Source: Flexilinea sp.
GTDB taxonomy: Bacteria; Chloroflexota; Anaerolineae; Anaerolineales; Anaerolineaceae
Length of the DNA stretch: 64,000 nucleotides
Assembly: GCA_026645735.1 (NCBI GenBank)
Contig: JAPKMT010000011.1
Coordinates: 1-64,000, forward strand
Direction of reading: 5' to 3'
Position 1 is the first letter of the stretch, and each line of letters starts with the position of its first letter. Positions 27,096-34,604 of the stretch are shown piece by piece. The notes beneath the pieces were generated by a model. The model searched no databases, was not told the origin of the DNA, and saw only the letters and a list, made by a program, of their open reading frames with translations. The position numbers and the translations under genes were made by a program.

Positions 27096-27866
27096 ATGTT
27101 AAAAATGCCGGTACTATTTGCAGGACATGGATCACCGATGAACGCCATTGAAGATAATAATTATTCAAGGACCTGGAAAAAAATGGCAGACAGAATTCCA
27201 AAACCGGAGGTGATTTTATCTGTCTCTGCTCATTGGTATACAAAGGGTACCAAAATTATGAATGCGGATAACCCGAAAACCATCTATGATATGTTTGGCT
27301 TTCCGGATGAATTATATGAAGTTACCTACAACACGGCAGGTTCAACCCGTATGGCGGAAATTTCCAAAAAGCTTATTTCCAGGGAAACGAAATTTGATAA
27401 TTCCTGGGGGATCGATCACGGAACCTGGTCGGTATTGGTTCATATGTATCCGGATAGAGATGTTCCAGTATTTCAGATCAGTATCGATGCGGATGCTCCT
27501 CCGGAAACACATTACAAAATTGGTAAGGAATTACGAACCTTAAGAGAACAGGGAGTGCTACTATTTGGCACTGGAAATATTGTCCATAACTTAAGACGGA
27601 TTGACTGGGACAAAGCAGGTGAGGGCTTTGATTGGGCAAATGAATTTGATGACTTTATTTATGAAAACATCATCCACAAGAATCATGAAAAAATTCTGAA
27701 ATTCAAGGAAATTGGAAATATTGCCAGACTGGCGGTGCCGACTCCGGACCATTTTTATCCGCTTTTATATGCACTCGGGGCATCGGATGAAAACGATACC
27801 ATCCATGTCTATAATAAATCCTGTGAACTGGGATCCATGTCCATGACTGCTTACCTTTGGGAGTAA
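27096..27866 (+). CDS. LigB/DODA-type extradiol dioxygenase (YgiD-like)
   Basis: A 256-aa class III extradiol ring-cleavage dioxygenase homologue, like E. coli YgiD and plant 4,5-DOPA dioxygenase. Metal-site histidines lie in FAGHGSPMNA (residues 8-17), SAHWYTKG (about 46-53) and PTPDHFYPLLYALG (about 211-224), with another conserved histidine in GIDHGTWSVL. It should bind one Zn or Fe ion and open catechol rings using oxygen, though the true substrate of bacterial members is rarely known. The start follows AAGG and GGAAAAGGG. It seems to be monocistronic. Confidence 0.9.
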   Translation: MLKMPVLFAGHGSPMNAIEDNNYSRTWKKMADRIPKPEVILSVSAHWYTKGTKIMNADNPKTIYDMFGFPDELYEVTYNTAGSTRMAEISKKLISRETKFDNSWGIDHGTWSVLVHMYPDRDVPVFQISIDADAPPETHYKIGKELRTLREQGVLLFGTGNIVHNLRRIDWDKAGEGFDWANEFDDFIYENIIHKNHEKILKFKEIGNIARLAVPTPDHFYPLLYALGASDENDTIHVYNKSCELGSMSMTAYLWE

Positions 27867-28138
27867 TGCTAATTTTTCATGGGAATACTTTTTATCGATA
27901 GAAATTGCTTCCATGAGAAAAAATGCCAGGAACTTAATCTTTTAATGTGGAGTCCTTATCGTTCCCCTCAGAGACTTCCTGAAGATCCTTTTTGAATGGT
28001 GCTCCAAGTTTATTGGCGATAACGCCCCAGGGTTCTTATCGGTTTTATTCGATTAAATGATAAGCATAACGATCCGTATTCATCCCTTATTCAAATCGAA
28101 ACAAGCATTTCAAATAAAACGTGAAGATTTCTACCCTA
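27867..28138. other. Intergenic stretch
   Basis: A weak hairpin TCATGGGAA/TTCCATGA at 27877-27916 may end the dioxygenase transcript. I see no gene. Confidence 0.35.
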
Positions 28139-28166
28139 TTGCATATTCTTGTATATCCTGTATAAT
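28139..28166 (+). promoter_or_regulatory. Promoter of the DUF454 gene
   Basis: TTGCAT (28139-28144), a 16-base spacer, TATAAT (28161-28166). Confidence 0.5.
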
Positions 28167-28208
28167 AGTATTAAGTCCTAATAACAATAATGAAGATATG
28201 GAGAAGCT

Positions 28209-28595
28209 TTGCAACTGAAAACTTTTTTACTTACAGGACTCGGATTTGTATTTCTGGGTTTGGGCGCTATTGGATTATTGCTGCCAGTTTGGCCGACAAC
28301 GCCATTTGTTCTGGTTTCTGTCGCATGTTTCTCATCAGCGCCGCGTGTTAAATCCAGGATTGTAAAGATCCCGTTTTTCAGGGAACATATCGAAAACTAC
28401 GAACACAGAACAGGCTTATCGCATAAAACCGTCTGGATCAGTATGGTCTGGTTATGGGGAATGTTGTTTCTGTCTATGTTTCTACTTAAAAGTTTTTGGA
28501 TTTCAGTATTCCTTTTGATGGTCGGCGCTGCTGTTACCACCCACATCTTATGGATGGCCAAAGGAAACTTCAGAAAAAAGGAAAAGAAAGCATGA
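28209..28595 (+). CDS. DUF454 (YbaN-like) inner membrane protein
   Basis: A 128-aa membrane protein with two hydrophobic pairs. The DUF454 hallmark is LGFVFLGLGAIGLLLPVWPTTPF near the N-terminus. It starts at TTG, with TGGAGAAG six bases upstream; no ATG is available in the conserved region. The function of the family is unknown. The next gene starts inside its stop (ATGA). Confidence 0.85.
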   Translation: MQLKTFLLTGLGFVFLGLGAIGLLLPVWPTTPFVLVSVACFSSAPRVKSRIVKIPFFREHIENYEHRTGLSHKTVWISMVWLWGMLFLSMFLLKSFWISVFLLMVGAAVTTHILWMAKGNFRKKEKKA

Positions 28596-29242
28596 AGCGC
28601 GTATTTGGAACCGTTGAAGCGCTATTCAATCTTTCATATCTGACAGCAGCTTTCATTCTTGGTTTAATGCTTCTTTCAAATGCATCAGGAAATCCTGCGC
28701 GGATGCTGGCTGGCGCCATGGCTTTGATCCTGGCTGGTGGCGATGCTTTTCATCTGGTGCCGCGCATTGCCGTTATCAGGACCGGCAGCGAAGAACCATT
28801 GCGCAAGGCGCTTGGATACGGGAAACTGGTTACTTCCATCACCATGACACTGTTTTATCTGTTCCTTTGGCAGATCGGAGTTCTCATTTTTTGGCCTGCG
28901 AATATCAGCCTTTGGACATATGGGATTTATATATTAGCGGTTGTCCGTATTTTTCTATGTCTGTTACCTCAGAACCAATGGCAGGAGCGCTATCCTCCGG
29001 TAATCTGGGGAATTGTAAGAAACGTTCCTTTTTTTCTGCAGGGAGCAATCGTCGCAGGATTATTCTTTCTGGAAATTAGCTCTGAACCCGGAATTGGCTT
29101 GATGTGGCTTGCGATTGCTCTAAGCTTTGTGTTTTATTTTCCGGTAGTCGTATGGGCGAATAAAAAGCCCAAAATCGGAATGCTCATGCTGCCAAAAACC
29201 TGTACTTATTTATGGATGCTGGCGATGTGCCTGTCTTTATAA
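28592..29242 (+). CDS. Integral membrane protein of unknown function
   Basis: A 216-aa protein with about seven predicted helices (for example LSYLTAAFILGLMLL, ILAVVRIFLCLL). The start at 28592 overlaps the DUF454 stop by four bases, so the two are translationally coupled. The longer open frame to 28496 overlaps DUF454 and has no ribosome site. No motif is recognised. Confidence 0.75.
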   Translation: MKRVFGTVEALFNLSYLTAAFILGLMLLSNASGNPARMLAGAMALILAGGDAFHLVPRIAVIRTGSEEPLRKALGYGKLVTSITMTLFYLFLWQIGVLIFWPANISLWTYGIYILAVVRIFLCLLPQNQWQERYPPVIWGIVRNVPFFLQGAIVAGLFFLEISSEPGIGLMWLAIALSFVFYFPVVVWANKKPKIGMLMLPKTCTYLWMLAMCLSL

Positions 29243-29268
29243 ATGCAAATATCCTGAGATGTTCGCCG

Positions 29269-29381
29269 TTCATTCGAAAATTGGAAAAGCCTATTGAGAA
29301 AAAAACTTGTTGTTGCGTTGATTTAAGCGAAGCGCAATACGACCCAACAACAAATAATCCCTCTCTCATTTCGAATTACCG
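29269..29381. repeat. Nested palindromic repeat, full copy
   Basis: Left end CATTCGAAAATTGGAAAAGC, right end CTCATTTCGAATTACCGG. The centre CTTGTTGTTGCGTTG and CAACAACAAA encloses GCGAAGCGC; the arms match imperfectly. It forms most of the leader of katA. Confidence 0.8.
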
Positions 29382-29417
29382 GATGTTTGCACATACAAAA
29401 ACGAAAGGATTATTATC

Positions 29418-30932
29418 ATGAAAGAATACAAAAAACTAACAAACGAAGTCGGTGCACCGGTACCTGACAACGAAAATTCCATTACGGCTGGTCCGCGTGG
29501 TCCGGTTGTCATGCAAGATGTATGGCTGATGGAAAAAATGGCGCACTTCAACCGGGAGGTGATACCGGAACGTCGTATGCATGCCAAAGGTTGGGGAGCT
29601 TATGGAAAACTCACCGTTATCCACGATATCTCGCGTTATACCAGGGCGAAGGTTCTTCAGCCTGGTGCAGAGACAGATTTGTTCATCCGATTCTCCACTG
29701 TTGCAGGGGAGCGTGGTGCGGCGGACTGTGAACGGGATATCCGTGGAGTAGCCGTCAAGTTTTACACCGAGGAAGGTAACTGGGATCTGGTGGGAAACAA
29801 TACGCCGACCTTCTTCATCCGCGACGTCCACAACTTCTCTGACTTGAATCGTGCGGTCAAGCGTGATCCTCATACAGGGCGCCGTTCTGCCCAGAATAAC
29901 TGGGATTTTTGGACATTGCTGCCAGAGTGCTTCCACCAGATTACCGTTGTCATGAGTGATCGAGGCATTCCTGCTTCCTTCCGTAACATGCACTTCTTCG
30001 GTGAGCACACATACTCTTTTTATAACGAGAAAAACGAACGCGTATGGTGCAAGTTCCATTTTAAAACGCAGCAGGGTATTAAGAATCTCTCCAATGAGGA
30101 AGCTGCAAAAATTAATGGAATGGATCGTGAGTACCATGGCAAAGACCTCTTTGAAGCGATTGAGCGTGGCGATTTTCCCAAATGGACGATGTATGTGCAG
30201 ATTATGACCGAAGAACAGGCAAAAAAGCATTATGAAAACCCCTTCGACATCACGAAAATCTGGCGTCATGCGGAATATCCCCTGATTGAGGTAGGTGTTT
30301 TGGAACTGAATCGCAATCCCGAGAACTTCTTTGCTGAAGTAGAGCAGGCTGCCTTTACACCGGCGCATGTTGTACCCGGCATCGGATTCAGCCCTGATCG
30401 TTTCCTGCAGGGCAGGCTGTTTTCTTACGGCGATGCACAGCGTTACCGGCTTGGTGTCAATCACAACCAGATCCCGGTGAATCGAGCAAAAGTTGAGGTC
30501 AATGAATATCATCGTGACGGCGCAATGCGCGTAGACGGCAATTACGGAGCTGCACCAGCGTATACTCCGAATAGTTATGGTGTATGGACTGCACAGCCTG
30601 AAGTAATGGAACCGCCGCTGGATTTAGAAGGTGCGATGTACCGATATGATCCAAAGGATGATCCGACTGACGATTGCTTCCGTGCCGGTGGAAATTTGTG
30701 GCGTGTGATGACAGAGGACAAGAAACAAATTTTGATTGAAAATACAGTCGCAGATATAGCCCCTGTCAGTGTCAACATCAAATACCGCCATGCTGTGCAT
30801 TGCTATCTGGCCGATCCGGAATATGGCGAACGCTTCACGAAAGCTGCCGGCCTCGACTTTGGCAAAGTGAAAGAGCTATCCAAACTGAATCATAATGAGT
30901 TGAATCTGGCGACGCTTTCCAGTTCCATGTAA
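29418..30932 (+). CDS. katA: Catalase (monofunctional, small-subunit clade)
   Basis: A 504-aa haem catalase that turns hydrogen peroxide into water and oxygen. The active-site His55 lies in [10 protein letters not shown], the distal Asn in [11 protein letters not shown], and the haem-ligand Tyr near residue 337 in [12 protein letters not shown]. The length fits clade 3 catalases. Its start follows CGAAAGGATT. The Fur/PerR-type gene follows within 32 bp on the same strand, which points to peroxide-responsive control. I see no clear PerR box upstream, where a nested repeat occupies the leader. Confidence 0.97.
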   Translation: MKEYKKLTNEVGAPVPDNENSITAGPRGPVVMQDVWLMEKMAHFNREVIPERRMHAKGWGAYGKLTVIHDISRYTRAKVLQPGAETDLFIRFSTVAGERGAADCERDIRGVAVKFYTEEGNWDLVGNNTPTFFIRDVHNFSDLNRAVKRDPHTGRRSAQNNWDFWTLLPECFHQITVVMSDRGIPASFRNMHFFGEHTYSFYNEKNERVWCKFHFKTQQGIKNLSNEEAAKINGMDREYHGKDLFEAIERGDFPKWTMYVQIMTEEQAKKHYENPFDITKIWRHAEYPLIEVGVLELNRNPENFFAEVEQAAFTPAHVVPGIGFSPDRFLQGRLFSYGDAQRYRLGVNHNQIPVNRAKVEVNEYHRDGAMRVDGNYGAAPAYTPNSYGVWTAQPEVMEPPLDLEGAMYRYDPKDDPTDDCFRAGGNLWRVMTEDKKQILIENTVADIAPVSVNIKYRHAVHCYLADPEYGERFTKAAGLDFGKVKELSKLNHNELNLATLSSSM

Positions 30933-30963
30933 GCAAATCCTGACAGGATTGGAGTGTTCTCTT

Positions 30964-31383
30964 ATGAAACAGCAGAGAAACACCAGACAACGGCAACTGG
31001 TTTTAGATACCGTTCGAGCACGCTTTGACCATCCCAGTGCGGATCAGATTTATCTGGATGTTCGGGCTCTCAATAACAAGATCAGTCGTGGCACGGTGTA
31101 TCGCAATTTAAACGTTTTAGTTCAGCAGGGAGAAGTTCTCCAGGTTAAGCTGGCGCATACCGATCGGTATGAGGGGCACCTGTATAAGCATTATCATCTT
31201 GTATGCCAAAAATGTGGCGCTGTGTGCGATGTGCCCTTGCCATATCGTAGCGAGATGGACGAACTGACAGCACAAAAAACGGGATATACGATTCATGGGC
31301 ATCGCACAGTTTTTGAAGGATTATGCCCGGAATGCCAACAGACACGTCAGCAGCAGAGTGAAATTGATTCAGTAGATCACTAA
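30964..31383 (+). CDS. Fur-family regulator, PerR-like
   Basis: A 139-aa winged-helix metalloregulator. The DNA-binding half has RQRQLVLDTVRARFDHPSADQIY and ISRGTVYRNLNVLVQQGEV. The C-terminal half has the regulatory histidines (GHLYKHYHLVC) and two CxxC structural zinc pairs (CQKCGAVC; CPEC). The ATG at 30964 follows TTGGAG. Position after katA and the residue pattern favour peroxide sensing (PerR) over iron sensing. A strong terminator follows. Confidence 0.9.
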   Translation: MKQQRNTRQRQLVLDTVRARFDHPSADQIYLDVRALNNKISRGTVYRNLNVLVQQGEVLQVKLAHTDRYEGHLYKHYHLVCQKCGAVCDVPLPYRSEMDELTAQKTGYTIHGHRTVFEGLCPECQQTRQQQSEIDSVDH

Positions 31384-31389
31384 AAACAA

Positions 31390-31420
31390 GGCACGTTACA
31401 AAAATTTCTCGTAACGTGCC
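31390..31420 (+). terminator. Terminator after katA-perR
   Basis: A 10-bp perfect stem GGCACGTTAC/GTAACGTGCC with an 11-base loop, then CTGTCCTTTTC. Confidence 0.8.
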
Positions 31421-31554
31421 CTGTCCTTTTCTCCGTATTTCTCCACATCCGCTATCCAACCTGGAAATCATTCCATCGCGAATTTGTCTTCATGGACAAT
31501 CAACATATACTTCTTCGCATATTTCGAACTGTCAGAAAATAAGCTGCCCAATTG

Positions 31555-31835
31555 CGGATAAAATCAATGGTGACACATTATCGCTTGCCATCTCTCTGTA
31601 CAAAGAGTATCGAAATTATGGGATTGGAACAGCATTAATGAAGCAGATGCTAAATTTGCTGAAACAAGAAGGATATTTTGCGGCATCACTTTCTGTTCAA
31701 AAAGAAAATTATGCTGTAAAAATGTATAAGAATGTCGGGTTTGAGGTTGTTCATGAGAAGGATGAAGAGTATATCATGATGTGTATGTTGCATGACAACG
31801 AAGCGATTCGAAAAATGGACATTCTTTTCAAATAA
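31555..31835 (+). pseudogene. Truncated GNAT acetyltransferase remnant
   Basis: The frame encodes the core acetyl-CoA-binding segment of a GNAT protein (YRNYGIGTALMKQMLNLL, then ENYAVKMYKNVGFEVV). The N-terminal strands are missing; upstream in-frame sequence is not protein-like and crosses the perR terminator area. The last 11 codons and the stop come from an inserted nested repeat. It is probably non-functional. Confidence 0.75.
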
Positions 31836-31920
31836 TGAGAGAAATGTTGTTGTGTTTTCGCGAAGCGTAAACACAACAACAACAATAACCAGTAATTCTT
31901 TCCATATGTAAAATTGCTGA
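31802..31920. repeat. Nested palindromic repeat, full copy
   Basis: Left end AGCGATTCGAAAAATGG, right end CCATATGTAAAATTGCTG. The central stem at 31845-31881 is TGTTGTTGTGTTT-T-CGC / GCG-T-AAACACAACAACA around loop GAA, with a single T-T mismatch. The left end forms the tail and stop of the GNAT remnant. Confidence 0.85.
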
Positions 31921-31953
31921 TGTCAATTGCATAACCAGTTAAGGTGAACTTAT

Positions 31954-33054
31954 ATGAGAAAATGGTCGAAACTACCTGGAAATCGAGAAAAAACCTATGC
32001 TCAGCTTGCATCTGACAATTACTGGATTATCAGAGCGTACAACGAAAGTATGTTATCTGTACTGACTCTGATGGGCGGTGTATTGATGGTCCTGCCGTTG
32101 TTGGCTACTCCCTTTAGTAAAACGAAATTCAACGCTATTACCTACTATTTGCTGGCTGATTTATTTTATTTTGCGCTGTTCTTTTTGTTTCGAAATTCAG
32201 TGATGAAAAAGTATACGCTATTCGGGCTTTATGCGGCATTTTCAATATTCTTTCTGTTTGCGATATTCCTCAGCGTAATTCACACACCCTATATGCGGGC
32301 GACAATTTTGTTGGGTGTGTTCTGCATTATGCCACTTGGTTTCATCGATCGTCCCAGTCGAATGAATCTGTTTGTGGCTTTCTGGTTTGTGGTGCACACA
32401 ATTTTGGCGTTTTATTTAAAACCGCAATATGCGCTGGATGATACGATCAATGGTTTATGTTTTGCCATCCTTGGGTGTTTCCTCGGTAATATCATGGTAT
32501 GGGTTCGTTTAGAAAGTTATGAAGCGCATCGTCTGTTGACCATTGAAAAAGAGACCGATGTCCTGACAGGCCTTTCCAACCGCCGGAAGCTGTTCGAAAC
32601 CCTGGCTGTTCTGGATAAAGCGGATGCAGAAAAACCCTCCGGAATCATGATGCTTGATATCGATCACTTTAAAGAGTTTAATGACAACTATGGTCACGCT
32701 GCCGGTGATAGATATCTGAACTGTTTTGGCGAAGTGCTGACAAAATTTGCGCAGAATTTTCGGCTGCAGTTCTATCGATATGGCGGTGAAGAATTCGTTG
32801 CCATGGCATATGGCTACGATGAAAAAGAATTGGCCTCCATTGCCGAAAGTCTGCGGATTGCGATTCAAAACATAGTGGTGGACGGGAATCGTACCACGGT
32901 AAGCATTGGCATTGCCTGCTGCGGCGGCGAACAAGTCCGAAATTATGAAGATTTTATCAATCGTGCGGATAATGCCGTCTATGTAGCCAAAAATTCGGGT
33001 CGAAATAAAGTGTGTGTGGAGCAAATCAATTGTAGTGACAGGAAAAATAATTGA
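31954..33054 (+). CDS. Membrane diguanylate cyclase (GGDEF)
   Basis: A 366-aa protein with about six membrane helices (residues 30-185) and a C-terminal GGDEF domain (about 200-355) that makes cyclic di-GMP from GTP. The catalytic motif is YRYGGEEF at about 274-281, and the metal site is MLDIDHFKEFND. There is no RxxD inhibitory site five residues before the motif. The helical N-terminus is likely to be the sensor. The start follows AAGGTGAAC. A broken regulator gene overlaps its 3' end. Confidence 0.93.
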   Translation: MRKWSKLPGNREKTYAQLASDNYWIIRAYNESMLSVLTLMGGVLMVLPLLATPFSKTKFNAITYYLLADLFYFALFFLFRNSVMKKYTLFGLYAAFSIFFLFAIFLSVIHTPYMRATILLGVFCIMPLGFIDRPSRMNLFVAFWFVVHTILAFYLKPQYALDDTINGLCFAILGCFLGNIMVWVRLESYEAHRLLTIEKETDVLTGLSNRRKLFETLAVLDKADAEKPSGIMMLDIDHFKEFNDNYGHAAGDRYLNCFGEVLTKFAQNFRLQFYRYGGEEFVAMAYGYDEKELASIAESLRIAIQNIVVDGNRTTVSIGIACCGGEQVRNYEDFINRADNAVYVAKNSGRNKVCVEQINCSDRKNN

Positions 33055-33502
33055 TGTAACCATCGATGAATTGCTTTCCGGAGATGAGATCCTTCTGGCC
33101 GCAGAACAAGAGAAAAAAGAAAATGCGTGGAGCCTCCAAACAATCCTGTATGGATTGTTTGACATGATGAATCTTGTATTCTTTTTTCTCCCTCTGTTTG
33201 GTGAGCAGAATGGAGATTATATCGAATCCGTTTCGTTATTCTCCATGAAGTCATTGGAAAACTATATGCTGATTTCCTATATGGTTATTTTCGGAATTAC
33301 GGCTGTCTTTGGAATTGGCGAAATTTTATTACAACATTATCAGAATCATTTTTGGAAAAAGAACCATGCATATATTTCCATGGTGCTGACGATTGCGGCA
33401 ACATTATTATTCATTTTGAGCCAGGAACCTTATATCGCATTTTTTCAATTCTGGATCTTCATTATCAAGGGCGTTTTGTACGTGAAACAACAATCCATGT
33501 AG
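33044..33502 (+). pseudogene. 5'-truncated XRE-type membrane regulator
   Basis: The frame continues IIDVTIDELLSGDE, the usual end of a Cro/C1 helix-turn-helix domain. A linker and four hydrophobic helices follow (LFDMMNLVFFFLPLFG, YMLISYMVIFGITAVFG and others). This is the C-terminal part of a known XRE-plus-membrane domain arrangement. The DNA-binding helices are missing because the diguanylate cyclase gene ends here. The open frame runs back to GTG 33014 inside that gene. A truncated protein might be made, but it could not bind DNA. Confidence 0.75.
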
Positions 33503-33506
33503 CCTA

Positions 33507-33591
33507 TTCGAGGCATAAAACTGCTCCATCAAAACATGTGTTTCGAATCGAGAAAGGAAAATTTTTGTTCCAAATTTCGAATTGCTGTCAG
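33507..33591. repeat. Degraded nested repeat
   Basis: CATTCGAGGC at the left, an internal TTTCGAATCGAGAAAGG, and a good right end CCAAATTTCGAATTGCTG. The central hairpin is lost. Confidence 0.5.
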
Positions 33592-33642
33592 ACGATCCCG
33601 ACAATTAAAAAAACGCATCAGTTTATGAGAGGAGAAATACAG

Positions 33643-34050
33643 ATGTCCATCCAAGAAAAATGCAAGGATTTTGATTTCCAAAACAATCCTTATGAAGAGG
33701 AAGCGAGAAAACGCTGGGGCGATCAGATTGTAGAGGACTCCAACCGAAAGGTTCAGAAAATGTCAACGCTGGAGCAAAAAGCATTCGCAGAAAAAAATCA
33801 GGCTGTCTTCCAGATGCTGGCATCGCTGCGCCACCTGAATCCCGCTTCTGATGAAGCGCAATCCGGCATTGAAATGTGGTATGACCTGGTGAATCAAATG
33901 GGCAGCTATTCCCCTGAGGCTTTCAAAAAGCTCGGTCAAATGTATATTGAAGATGAACGATTTTTGAAGAACATCGATCAATACGGAGAAGGATTAGCCA
34001 GATTCATGTGTGATGCCATGGCATTATTCTCTGAAAAAAATCAGCAATGA
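33643..34050 (+). CDS. Stand-alone TipAS-domain protein
   Basis: A 135-aa all-helical protein matching the antibiotic-binding C-terminal half of MerR-type TipA regulators (NPYEEEARKRWGD, EGLARFMCDAMALF). The ATG at 33643 follows GAGAGGAG, so it looks like a complete gene, not a truncated one. In TipA this domain traps thiopeptides. A free-standing form, like the natural TipAS product, could sequester a drug without regulating. No MerR helix-turn-helix lies upstream. Confidence 0.8.
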   Translation: MSIQEKCKDFDFQNNPYEEEARKRWGDQIVEDSNRKVQKMSTLEQKAFAEKNQAVFQMLASLRHLNPASDEAQSGIEMWYDLVNQMGSYSPEAFKKLGQMYIEDERFLKNIDQYGEGLARFMCDAMALFSEKNQQ

Positions 34051-34061
34051 TTCCAATCAGA

Positions 34062-34166
34062 CAGCGATTCGAATTATAGGGAGAATTACCTGTTGTCGTG
34101 TTGTTTTTGCGTTCCGCGCAAAAACAACACGACAACAGGTAATCCCTCTCACATTTCAAAATGCTG
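34062..34166. repeat. Nested palindromic repeat, full copy with perfect hairpin
   Basis: Outer ends CAGCGATTCGAATTATAGGG and CATTTCAAAATGCTG. The central hairpin at 34085-34143 has two perfect 27-base arms around a 5-base TTCCG loop. Confidence 0.9.
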
Positions 34167-34174
34167 ATTGTGTG

Positions 34175-34222
34175 TTGATTTTGACAAAATTCCCCGTATA
34201 ATGTTTTTAACAACGTTGTCAA
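34175..34222 (+). promoter_or_regulatory. Promoter and palindrome of the DUF1413-like gene
   Basis: TTGATT (34175-34180), 16 bases, TATAAT (34197-34202). An imperfect palindrome TTAACAACGTTGTCAA at 34207-34222 lies where a repressor would block initiation. The regulator is unknown. Confidence 0.5.
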
Positions 34223-34273
34223 TACGAATATCCATATCAATAACAATAACCTTATCAACAAGGAGTGAGAACC

Positions 34274-34510
34274 ATGACTGACGTGAACAGACTCCTGGAT
34301 GAAGCGATTGAAGAAACCGGAAATCTCAATATCGGTGAAGTTTTTCTTGTAAAAGATCTTTTTAAAGGATATATCTGGAACAGAATCCAGCTTAGAGATC
34401 GATTGTTATTGGGCACACTTTTTCTTAATCGGGTGAATCAAACGAACCATCATTTGGCTGCAATTGAAAAGACATCTTCGCACCAGCAAAAATATATAAA
34501 GATACAGTAA
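34274..34510 (+). CDS. Small DUF1413-like protein
   Basis: A 78-aa soluble protein. The ATG at 34274 follows AAGGAG. The pattern of a polar N-terminus, VFLVKDLFKGYIWNRI and LLLGTLFLNRV resembles the DUF1413 family, whose role is unknown. It has its own promoter and a palindromic operator-like site. Confidence 0.65.
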   Translation: MTDVNRLLDEAIEETGNLNIGEVFLVKDLFKGYIWNRIQLRDRLLLGTLFLNRVNQTNHHLAAIEKTSSHQQKYIKIQ

Positions 34511-34604
34511 TTACAAAGATAATTCTCGTTTTTTTTATTAAATTACCAGAAATTTTGTTTGCAAGCGCTCATCGATGTGAATCATCTGTAAGAGGAGAAT
34601 GTGT

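Noticed and set aside
29243-29417. PerR box upstream of katA
   Set aside because: No TTATAATNATTATAA-like palindrome is visible; the leader is a nested repeat.
29436-30512. 358-codon minus-strand open frame
   Set aside because: It is the antisense of katA, whose catalase motifs are unambiguous.
34062-34166. Nested palindrome as an integron attC site
   Set aside because: The long imperfect palindrome invites the idea, but the core GTTRRRY-type ends and an integrase are absent, and the ends are ATTCGAAAT instead.
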